A stretch of DNA of 64,000 bases, taken from Rossellomorea aquimaris (GTDB lineage: Bacteria; Bacillota; Bacilli; Bacillales; Bacillaceae_B). The first letter of the stretch is position 1. Every line of letters begins with the position of its first letter. The notes under the pieces were generated by a model. It was not told the DNA's origin. It did no database searches and saw only the letters and a list, made by a program, of their open reading frames with translations. The position numbers were made by a program, and so were the translations under genes. This document shows, one piece after another, positions 57,280 to 64,000 of the stretch. The stretch is from NCBI RefSeq assembly GCF_020171925.1, contig NZ_JAIVAR010000008.1, positions 1-64,000 of the forward strand. The letters run 5' to 3'.

Positions 57280-57975
57280 ATGTATATTGTAGTCGATGAA
57301 TCGTTAGGCTTACCTAAAAACCTATTAACGGAAGTTCAAATTCGCCCCACATCTTTAAAGAAAGATATTTCATTGTCAGATGCCATAGCAAAAGCTAAGA
57401 AAGGTTGGGGGATGAGAAAACTTCCATTAGCTATTGGCTCGACTGAAGAGCTTCTTGAGGAAGTGCACGGGTGGGCAATGAAGGACCATGAAGTTCTTTA
57501 TATTTATGATGAACACACGATAAACGCCGAATGGGTAAAGAGATTTCAGAATTGGTTCTATCCCAACCAACATCTCTATCTTGTAAATGGGACAGTCCAT
57601 AGAGGCTTGGCCCTGCATTTACTCTCTAACAGAAACCAAATTCCTGCTCTGTTAGAGAGTGGTCAAACGGGATATGTCATAACTTCCAATTCAAAGTATT
57701 TAGAGGAAAGGTTTTATTTGAAAATGGGAACAAAGAAGCCCAAAAAATATTACTTGATCAAAAATAGAGTAATGGAAAACAGTGCTTCTTCCATCGGTGA
57801 ACTGGTGGAGGAAATTATGCGGAAGCACCCTGGGGAAAGATGGCTGGTAACCTCTAATCATGACTTCCAAGCTAATGAGATCAATGGAGAGTATTTCAAA
57901 CTTGAAGAAAGTGCGTTTCCGATTAACAGCCAGAATATTTATTTATATCCTCTTCAACAAGAAAATTTTGAATAA
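57280..57975 (+). CDS. unknown protein at the start of the tad cluster (231 aa)
   Basis: Not recognised. 231 residues, soluble, with alpha/beta character (LYIYDEHTINAEW, QHLYLVNGTVHRGLALHLL, TGYVITSNSKYLEERF). Starts 18 bp after the VWA gene with GAGAGGTGAAGG upstream and ends 15 bp before cpaB, so it is probably cotranscribed with the pilus genes. No motif supports a function. Confidence 0.7.
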   Translation: MYIVVDESLGLPKNLLTEVQIRPTSLKKDISLSDAIAKAKKGWGMRKLPLAIGSTEELLEEVHGWAMKDHEVLYIYDEHTINAEWVKRFQNWFYPNQHLYLVNGTVHRGLALHLLSNRNQIPALLESGQTGYVITSNSKYLEERFYLKMGTKKPKKYYLIKNRVMENSASSIGELVEEIMRKHPGERWLVTSNHDFQANEINGEYFKLEESAFPINSQNIYLYPLQQENFE

Positions 57976-57990
57976 TGGAGTGAACAGTCG

Positions 57991-58779
57991 ATGATCGACT
58001 CGAAAAGGAAAGCCATCATATTTTTATCACTATCCTTTATATTGGCGGTTGTGGCGGCCGGAGTCATTCTTGTCCAAATCAGCCAGGCACAGGAACGTCT
58101 TGGAGAAACAGTGAAAGTAGCTGCAGCTGCTGAGGATATTAAATCCTATCATGAAATTGATTTGGAAGAAGATATCAAGTGGATAGAACTTCCGAAAAGC
58201 AGTGCATATGAATCTTTCATAACGGATGAAAAAGAATTACAAAATGTTATTTCACTAGTTGATATAAATGAGAATGATATCCTGACAGGGACCCTGGTGA
58301 GGGAGAAGGTCAACATCCCTGCTGATGAGCGAGTTGTCTGGTTGAATGCTACAGAAATTGTCCTGATTGATCAGGACGTAGTAGAAGGAGATCAGGTAGA
58401 TATCATTGTTTCAAGAGAGATCGATAAGAAACTTGAAACAAAGAGGTTGTTAAGTAATATACCGGTTGTTCAAATCGAAAGCCCTGGTGAAGAACAGGAA
58501 GATGGACCAGGACAAAGAATCAAAATTTCATTATCGGTAGAAGAAGCTGAACAGCTGATACACTACCAAAACTTCGCTAAACAAATCAGGGTCTTGCGTG
58601 TCAACCAAGTAGCGGATGAATCGAAGGAAGCTCAACCAGAGCAAAAAAAGGAAGCAGAGGTAAAGAAGGAAGAGCGGCCGAAACAGCAGCCTAAAGAAAC
58701 ACAAACACAAGATGAGAAAAAGGATGAATCTAAAAAGCCGGCCCAGCCAGCTGATCAAAAAAAGCAAGAAGGGCAATAA
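57991..58779 (+). CDS. cpaB: Flp pilus assembly protein CpaB (SAF domain)
   Basis: 262 residues. Signal-anchor helix (IIFLSLSFILAVVAAGVILV), SAF/RcpC domain (VAAAAEDIKSYHEIDLEEDIKW, DINENDILTGTLVREKVN, GDQVDIIVS), and a Lys/Glu/Gln-rich tail of about 60 residues. CpaB/RcpC sits in the envelope and assists Flp pilus assembly. The extended charged tail is unusual and could span the cell wall. GGAGTGA precedes the ATG. Confidence 0.85.
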   Translation: MIDSKRKAIIFLSLSFILAVVAAGVILVQISQAQERLGETVKVAAAAEDIKSYHEIDLEEDIKWIELPKSSAYESFITDEKELQNVISLVDINENDILTGTLVREKVNIPADERVVWLNATEIVLIDQDVVEGDQVDIIVSREIDKKLETKRLLSNIPVVQIESPGEEQEDGPGQRIKISLSVEEAEQLIHYQNFAKQIRVLRVNQVADESKEAQPEQKKEAEVKKEERPKQQPKETQTQDEKKDESKKPAQPADQKKQEGQ

Positions 58780-58856
58780 TGCACCTGAAATCTAATTGGC
58801 TCTGTTGCTAAAGTGCAGCATGAGGAAAATATGTGGATCTGGAAGGATGCGACATT

Positions 58857-59984
58857 GTGAGTAAATTTAATGCCATACTAATAACAAAAGATCAAGAATG
58901 GAGTGAACGGTTTAAGGATTTTGAGGGAAAGCATCAGTTAGATCTGACTGTCACTCCTGAGTGGAAGAAAACCATAGGAAATCAGCAACATTACCATTAT
59001 TATTTCGTAGATGTGGACACGGTTGAGTACCCAAATCAACTCCAATTTACAAGCTCGAGTTATGTAATTGGTCTTTCGCGAACTGCAGACTTTGACCAAA
59101 CAAGGGAGTGGCTGACCGCTGGAGCGAAGGATCTTGTTGTTTTTCCTAAAGAACAAAATAGATTGGAAGATTTAATCCGAGAGAGTAAGCAGCAAATTCA
59201 ATTTCATAGAGAAACGGAAATTGGATATGGGAGTGGAGAAGTACATGCCTTTTACAGTGCCAAAGGGGGGAGCGGAAAAACCCTTCTGGCTGCCATGATG
59301 GGCCAGTCACTTAGTGTCCACCATGGACAAAAAGTGCTGATAGTGGACTTAAACGCTCAGTTTGGTGCCATAGACAGTTTGTTCGGTCTGCAGCCTCCAC
59401 GTTCATATTATGACCTTATACCGGTTATGGATGAAATGGAAATGAGGCATTTGCAAAACATCGCCATAGATGATGAGGAAAATGGCGTCACAATTATTAC
59501 AGGGCCATCCAACCCGGCAAAGGCAGAAGAAATATCGGACGAATTAATCTCAAAGTTGATCAGAGTGGCAAGGTCACACTATGACTATATCATTCTCGAT
59601 TTGCCATCCACCATTAATTCGATTACGTTTACTGGCTTGAGTGAAGCCACCAGAATTCATTATGTCCTAACCCCAGACAGCCTGGGGATGAGATGCTTTA
59701 AATATGCAAATGAATTATTTGAACGTTTTCAGCTGGGGGTGAACGGAACCCTTTCCATCGTTTTAAATCGCACGCATCCCAAGTCGGAGCTGCATAAGAA
59801 AGATATCGAGAAAATCATCGCAAAGAACATAGATGGCACGATTTCCTCCGATTTCTTTGGAATTCAGCCTTACATGAATATGGGGGTAAGCTTCTTCAAA
59901 AAGAAGAAGGATAAAGGAAGCTCGAAAACCTCAAAAGATATGAAAAAATATGTGGAAGAGACCATAAATCAGGAAATGAGGTGA
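58857..59984 (+). CDS. cpaE: CpaE/TadZ-like ATPase localising the Flp pilus
   Basis: 375 residues from GTG 58857. N-terminal receiver-like atypical domain (about 1-125) followed by a MinD/ParA-type ATPase with deviant Walker A FYSAKGGSGKTLLAAM (Lys136 region), VLIVDLNAQFGAIDS, IILDLPSTIN and LVLNRTHP-like strand. TadZ/CpaE places the pilus machine at the cell pole or membrane. A short 10-codon ATG frame precedes it (58831-58860), overlapping the GTG. The start is therefore not fully certain. Confidence 0.87.
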   Translation: MSKFNAILITKDQEWSERFKDFEGKHQLDLTVTPEWKKTIGNQQHYHYYFVDVDTVEYPNQLQFTSSSYVIGLSRTADFDQTREWLTAGAKDLVVFPKEQNRLEDLIRESKQQIQFHRETEIGYGSGEVHAFYSAKGGSGKTLLAAMMGQSLSVHHGQKVLIVDLNAQFGAIDSLFGLQPPRSYYDLIPVMDEMEMRHLQNIAIDDEENGVTIITGPSNPAKAEEISDELISKLIRVARSHYDYIILDLPSTINSITFTGLSEATRIHYVLTPDSLGMRCFKYANELFERFQLGVNGTLSIVLNRTHPKSELHKKDIEKIIAKNIDGTISSDFFGIQPYMNMGVSFFKKKKDKGSSKTSKDMKKYVEETINQEMR

Positions 59985-59988
59985 TAGC

Positions 59989-61317
59989 ATGTCCTGGGTT
60001 GAAAAAGCTGCGTCACAACGACCGACAAAAACTCAATGGAATGTGGGCCAAAGCCAAGTCGACGTCTGGGTAAGGCATTATAAAAACAGGTTGATCAAAG
60101 AGGCGAACTTAGAAAACATCACGACCATGAATCCTGTTGAACGTAAAAAGACCATCGAACGGCTTGTAAAACAGATGATAAATGAAGAAAAAGTCATCAT
60201 TCCGAATGATCAAACAGAAGAAATCGTTCAGCAAATCATCAACGAATCAGTGGGTTACGGCCCGCTTGAGGAATTGCTGCGTGACGAATCCATCACCGAG
60301 ATCATGGTGAATGGTCCACACGAAGTGTTTATTGAAAGAAGCGGTAAGCTTGAGGAAACGAATGTAAAGTTCAAGGATGATGAACATGTCCGTCACATCA
60401 TTGACCGGATCATTGCACCCCTGGGGAGAAGGATTGATGAAAGTTCCCCTATGGTGGATGCTCGTCTGCAGGACGGAAGCCGTGTAAATGCCGTCATCCC
60501 GCCTGTCAGTATAGACGGAGCGTCCATTTCTATCAGGAAATTCAAGAAAGACCCATTCAAGCTGCAGGATCTCCAATCATTCGGAAGTTTCTCCAGCGAT
60601 ATGGGTGAATTCCTCCAGGCTGCCGTGAAAGCCAAGACCAATATCCTTGTATCAGGGGGGACGGGAAGTGGTAAGACAACTCTATTGAATGTGCTGTCAG
60701 ACTCCATCCCTTACGGGGAAAGAATCGTGACTATTGAGGATATGGCAGAACTTCGTTTCTCCTATGATAACTTGGTCCGGCTTGAAGCAAGACCGCCGAA
60801 CATGGAGGGGAAAGGAGAAATCACCATCAGGCATCTGGTTAAAAACGCCTTACGGATGAGACCGGACAGAATCATCGTCGGGGAGGTCCGCGGTTCGGAA
60901 GCCATCGATATGCTGCAAGCGATGAATACCGGCCATGAAGGATCTTTGACCACGGTTCACGCCAATAGCCCTAAAGATGCCCTGGGGCGTTTGGAAGCGA
61001 TGGTCATCATGTCCGGACTTCCATTAACGGTAGACGTCATCCGCGGCTATTTTGTAGGAGCGCTGGACTTGATTGTCCAGACGTCTAGATTCTCAGATGG
61101 GAAAAGAAGGATCGTCAATATCGCAGAGCTAGTGGAGGAAGACGGAGAAATATTTGCAAAGGACATTTTCAGATTCAATCGCACCGCCACTAAAGCAGAC
61201 GGGACGATTGAAGGAGAGTTTGTCCCAACGGGATATATTCCCAATGTCTATAAACGATTTGTTTCTTATGGAATCAATTTTGATAAATCAATCTTAACTG
61301 AAGGTGTTCTCACATGA
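59989..61317 (+). CDS. cpaF: Flp pilus assembly ATPase CpaF/TadA
   Basis: 442 residues, VirB11/GspE-like secretion ATPase powering pilus extension. Visible: [20 protein letters not shown] (N-terminal domain), [17 protein letters not shown], Walker [15 protein letters not shown] near 222-232, Asp box IEDMAELRF, Walker [18 protein letters not shown] and His box [17 protein letters not shown] preceded by GAGGTG. Overlaps tadB by four bases. Confidence 0.95.
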   Translation: MSWVEKAASQRPTKTQWNVGQSQVDVWVRHYKNRLIKEANLENITTMNPVERKKTIERLVKQMINEEKVIIPNDQTEEIVQQIINESVGYGPLEELLRDESITEIMVNGPHEVFIERSGKLEETNVKFKDDEHVRHIIDRIIAPLGRRIDESSPMVDARLQDGSRVNAVIPPVSIDGASISIRKFKKDPFKLQDLQSFGSFSSDMGEFLQAAVKAKTNILVSGGTGSGKTTLLNVLSDSIPYGERIVTIEDMAELRFSYDNLVRLEARPPNMEGKGEITIRHLVKNALRMRPDRIIVGEVRGSEAIDMLQAMNTGHEGSLTTVHANSPKDALGRLEAMVIMSGLPLTVDVIRGYFVGALDLIVQTSRFSDGKRRIVNIAELVEEDGEIFAKDIFRFNRTATKADGTIEGEFVPTGYIPNVYKRFVSYGINFDKSILTEGVLT

Positions 61318-62246
61318 ACCCGGCATGGATCATTTTGGCCGCAAGCATGTTTACCTTTGCCGTTTCCGTCTTTTATTTCATTTCTTATCGAAGTATGAAA
61401 GATACCAAGAAAAGAGTAGATTCATGGTTTGAGAGTGAAGAGCTCAATGAGAGGCGGAGTTTCGTCTTCCTGATTGGGGATAAATTCGATGGTTCTGAGT
61501 TATCTGAAGAACTGGAGAAGAAGCTTATCCAAGGGAGTATTCCCTTAAAACCTTCTGAATATATGAGCCTTTATCTGTTAGCGATTGGTGCATTGACTCT
61601 GTTGAATCGCTTTCTGTTTGGTCTATATTGGTTGATGTCCCTGTTATTCGCTTACCTTATTATTTTGCTTGGTTCCAAGCTTCTCCTTAACTCCAGAAAA
61701 AACAAGAGAACAGAGACATTCAATAATCAGCTGCCGGAAATTTGCCGGATGATGAGTAACGGGATAAAGGCAGGTCAGACCATTCCTCAGGCGATTGAAA
61801 TGGTGAGCAGGGACATTAAAGAACCAAGTGCTGAAGAGTTCCGCAAAATGGATCATCAATTGAAGCTGGGGGACAGCCTCGAGCTGGTCATGAATGAATT
61901 CCGTGAGCGGATAGCAAGTAATGACATCAATATTTTTGTCAGCACGATCTTGATTCAACAAAAGGTCGGAGGGAATTTGGCAGAGGTGCTTTCAACGATG
62001 GCAGAGACACTTGAAGAAAGAAGCAGGGTGCATAAAGAAATCGCAACTGTTACAGCGGAGAGTAAATCGGTCGCCTATATACTCGTCGTCATGCCGTTTC
62101 TGATGGCGCTGATGATGAACCTGTTCATTAAAGGGTTCCTGAATGTTCTCTTCACTCCATTTGGCTTACTGCTCTTTGCTGTCTTTACCATGATTGTCAT
62201 GTTCGCCTTCATATTAATCAAGCGTCTGACGCATATAAGGGTGTAG
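61314..62246 (+). CDS. tadB: Flp pilus membrane protein TadB (type II secretion F domain)
   Basis: 310 residues. Helix at the N-terminus (IILAASMFTFAVSVFYFIS), two helices near 85-120, a cytoplasmic T2SSF domain (LPEICRMMSNGIKAGQTIPQAIEMVS, IFVSTILIQQKVGGNLAEVLSTMAETLEERSRV) and two C-terminal helices. Inner-membrane platform with TadC. Shares a 4-bp overlap with cpaF. Confidence 0.93.
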   Translation: MNPAWIILAASMFTFAVSVFYFISYRSMKDTKKRVDSWFESEELNERRSFVFLIGDKFDGSELSEELEKKLIQGSIPLKPSEYMSLYLLAIGALTLLNRFLFGLYWLMSLLFAYLIILLGSKLLLNSRKNKRTETFNNQLPEICRMMSNGIKAGQTIPQAIEMVSRDIKEPSAEEFRKMDHQLKLGDSLELVMNEFRERIASNDINIFVSTILIQQKVGGNLAEVLSTMAETLEERSRVHKEIATVTAESKSVAYILVVMPFLMALMMNLFIKGFLNVLFTPFGLLLFAVFTMIVMFAFILIKRLTHIRV

Positions 62247-62249
62247 AGA

Positions 62250-63188
62250 ATGAAACTAGTAGGATTTTTTTCAATCGTTATGATTGCATTGATATTAATT
62301 ATGCTTTTCACGGGATTTGTCTACCTGTTCCTTTATATCGCCAAAAGGGAGAACCTCCTGCTGGCACAAGGGTATAATCCTAAAAAGAAAAGAAAGAAAG
62401 TCTCATTTAGACAGCGGATCATGGTACCGATCATTAAATGGGGAATCAAAGCGGGTCCTGTCGGGATAAAATATCCATTCTTCGCCAATGTGGAGAAGCA
62501 TGACAAGATGCTGAAAGAAGCAGGAAATCCCCTGGGGATGGATCTTCAATCATTTTATGGGGTGCGATTTGTATTGGCGCTTATCGGGTTGGGGTTTGGG
62601 AGTGTTTACAGCTTCCTAGGAATGCCTTTTGCTCTCCAGGTATTGCTCTTCTCCATTCTTGGTGGATTCGCGGGTCCTAGTGCCTGGCTCTATTTCAAAG
62701 CAAAAAACAGGCAGGAGACCATCAGTGTGATGATGCCGGATTTTCTCGATACCGTGAGCGTGACACTTCACGCCGGAGTCAGTCTGGACGGAGCACTAAA
62801 GCAGGTTACGAAACAGTTTGAGGGTCCTTTGAGCGAAGAGATCGATCGATTCAATAAAGAAGTCGAACTGGGTGTTCCCCGTCTCTCCGCTTATGAACAT
62901 ATTACAGAGCGAAATTCATCAAAAGAACTGCATACATTGGTGAATGCTCTGATCCAGGGTTCCGCATTGGGAGTCCCTGTTTCAAGGACATTCAAGCTGC
63001 AGGCGGATGATTTAAGGGCGAACAGAGGGTTCATTGCCAAGGAAAAAGCGGCAAAGGCAAGTCCTCAGATTACCCTCGTCACTACATTCTTTGTCGCCCC
63101 GGCAGTATTCGGGTTGATCATTGGGCTGCTGGTATTGAACATCATCTACAATCCGGAAGCTTTTGGTTTGGAATCTTTCCTTCGATAG
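62250..63188 (+). CDS. tadC: Flp pilus membrane protein TadC (type II secretion F domain)
   Basis: 312 residues. N-terminal helix, basic segment NPKKKRKKVSFRQR, two middle helices, T2SSF domain (MMPDFLDTVSVTLHAGVSLDGALKQV, VNALIQGSALGVPVSRTFKLQADDLR) and a C-terminal helix pair. Partner of TadB, 3 bp after it. Confidence 0.93.
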   Translation: MKLVGFFSIVMIALILIMLFTGFVYLFLYIAKRENLLLAQGYNPKKKRKKVSFRQRIMVPIIKWGIKAGPVGIKYPFFANVEKHDKMLKEAGNPLGMDLQSFYGVRFVLALIGLGFGSVYSFLGMPFALQVLLFSILGGFAGPSAWLYFKAKNRQETISVMMPDFLDTVSVTLHAGVSLDGALKQVTKQFEGPLSEEIDRFNKEVELGVPRLSAYEHITERNSSKELHTLVNALIQGSALGVPVSRTFKLQADDLRANRGFIAKEKAAKASPQITLVTTFFVAPAVFGLIIGLLVLNIIYNPEAFGLESFLR

Positions 63189-63224
63189 AAGGATTACTTT
63201 TACAAAAAATTAGGAGGAAATAAC

Positions 63225-63449
63225 ATGTTAACGAAAATGTGGTTAAAAGCAAACGCAACTTATTCTCGCTATGTAAACAATGAAAGAGGGGCCCAGGCAC
63301 TGGAATGGGTTGCACTTGGCCTAGTTGTTTTGGCCGTCATGGGAGCCATTGCTTCAGGTGTAGGAGATAACACCTCCATTGGTCGAACAATTGTGAGTAA
63401 ACTTGAGGAAATGATCAATAAAATTGGCGGCGGTGGCGGCGGAAGCTAA
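63225..63449 (+). CDS. flp: Flp-type prepilin
   Basis: 74 residues. Basic leader ending ERG, then the processing site G22/A23 with AQALEWVALGLVVLAV: Glu at +5 and a hydrophobic helix, as in Flp/Fap prepilins. C-terminus GGGGGGS is glycine-rich and unusual. AGGAGG precedes the ATG. Major pilin candidate of this cluster. Confidence 0.92.
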   Translation: MLTKMWLKANATYSRYVNNERGAQALEWVALGLVVLAVMGAIASGVGDNTSIGRTIVSKLEEMINKIGGGGGGS

Positions 63450-63470
63450 TTGAAATTGGAGTGAACAATC

Positions 63471-63860
63471 GTGAAAAAGCTTTTTAAGAAACATGTTCAA
63501 AATGAAAAGGGATCACAAGCCATCGAGTTCCTAGCCATGTTTCCGCTGGTGATTCTCGGTATGTTGATCATTTGGCAGGTGGCATTAATAGCATATTCCA
63601 TTGTAGTAGCTGAAAGTGCTGCAAGGGATGGTGCAAGAGCCGCAGCGATTCACGATGAGAATTGGAAACAGGTCGCCCGTAACTCTGCATTTGGAATTCA
63701 TGTAGCGGAAATTTCCGGTGGTCCAGGGGATGAGGAAGCCAGAGTAGAAGTGAAAGTAAAAGCTCCAGTGATTTCCTTACCGCTAATTCATGAAATGAAG
63801 TTTGATTTCACGGCTGATGCTGTCATGCCAATGGAAGAAAAGGCTGATACTGATGATTAA
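63471..63860 (+). CDS. tadE: TadE-like pseudopilin
   Basis: 129 residues from GTG 63471 (GGAGTGA upstream). Leader MKKLFKKHVQNEKG with cleavage G14/S15, SQAIEFLAMFPLVILGML giving Glu at +5 and a hydrophobic helix, then VAESAARDGARAAA typical of TadE. Minor pilin processed by the same peptidase. Its stop overlaps the start of the next gene (ATGATTAA). Confidence 0.92.
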   Translation: MKKLFKKHVQNEKGSQAIEFLAMFPLVILGMLIIWQVALIAYSIVVAESAARDGARAAAIHDENWKQVARNSAFGIHVAEISGGPGDEEARVEVKVKAPVISLPLIHEMKFDFTADAVMPMEEKADTDD

Positions 63861-64000
63861 AGTTAAAAAGTATATATCCAATGAAAGAGGCAGCGGCATG
63901 CTGGTATTAATGATCGGCATGCTGATTGCCGCTATTTTCATCGCTTTTATTTTCTTTGATTTTTCAAGTGTATTCATCAATAAGCGTGTCACCCAAACCG
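63853..64000 (+). CDS. TadG-like protein, 5' part (truncated by window end)
   Basis: Begins at ATG 63853 inside the tadE stop. The visible 49 codons read MIKVKKYISNERGSGMLVLM, a membrane helix, then FFDFSSVFINKRVTQ. The leader ERG/SG and the helix resemble TadG/TadE-like proteins, though without Glu at +5. Position after tadE supports TadG. No prepilin peptidase (TadV) is seen in the window. Confidence 0.75.
   Translation, partial: MIKVKKYISNERGSGMLVLMIGMLIAAIFIAFIFFDFSSVFINKRVTQT

Overview
The window is chromosomal DNA from a low-GC, Gram-positive, Bacillus-like bacterium (Bacillaceae; the mix of genes would fit Bacillus or Rossellomorea, but the species cannot be fixed from sequence alone). 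Evidence: Bacillus-type 5S/tRNA sequences, AGGAGG ribosome binding sites with frequent TTG/GTG starts, a perfect CIRCE element before groESL, and the B. subtilis-like order tsaE-tsaB-rimI-tsaD / ydiF / rex-tatAy-tatCy / ydiK-ydiL / groES-groEL.

Layout. 1-620: end of an rRNA operon (23S 3' end, 5S, initiator tRNA-Met, tRNA-Asp). 620-1430: an unusual gene-free stretch with a 20-bp-periodic repeat and a strongly G-depleted block. 1431-11899: conserved housekeeping block (t6A tRNA modification, ABC-F ATPase, redox repressor Rex, first Tat translocase, GroESL). A cluster of DnaA-box-like sites lies between tsaD and the ABC-F gene. 11882-37509: an integrative element of about 25.6 kb inserted at the 3' end of groEL, bounded by a 21-bp direct repeat, with paired putative integrase arm sites just inside each end. 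Its left part is an island/satellite-like backbone (Xis-like and AlpA-like regulators, D5-type primase-helicase, tyrosine integrase). Its right part (18.4-37.3 kb) is cargo that looks like a defence island: an LRAT-like protein, RadC/JAB, a C5-methyltransferase with an MvaI/BcnI-like nuclease and Vsr, a three-gene signalling system (dual GHKL ATPase/kinase + receiver + CHAT/caspase-like protease), a DUF697-type GTPase, a predicted PD-(D/E)XK nuclease with Cys pairs, a YqhQ/DUF1385 paralogue and a pair of overlapping DUF262 (GmrSD-like) genes.

37510-46500: a phosphorus-acquisition block: Tat-exported PhoD with its own TatAd/TatCd pair, a 5'-nucleotidase family enzyme, and a PhnDCEE-type ABC importer. 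46700-55400: assorted chromosomal genes (a duplicated-domain LppY/LpqO-like protein, MarR regulator with a divergent MFS exporter, transglutaminase-like lipoprotein, nucleoside hydrolase, DUF1906 glycosidase-like surface protein, alanyl-tRNA editing protein). 55942-64000: a tad (tight adherence/Flp pilus) cluster preceded by a VWA lipoprotein: cpaB, cpaE, cpaF, tadB, tadC, flp, tadE and a truncated tadG-like gene at the window edge.

How the pieces work together. The chromosome-side blocks are ordinary operons. The element probably integrates by its tyrosine recombinase at groEL without breaking the protein, and supplies its own terminator just after groEL because the resident groESL terminator is left about 25.6 kb away at the right junction. 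The most promising undescribed system is the kinase/receiver/caspase-like trio at 23657-27350: its gene order and intact catalytic residues suggest a phosphorelay that controls a cell-damaging protease. No CRISPR array, transposase or IS element was seen.
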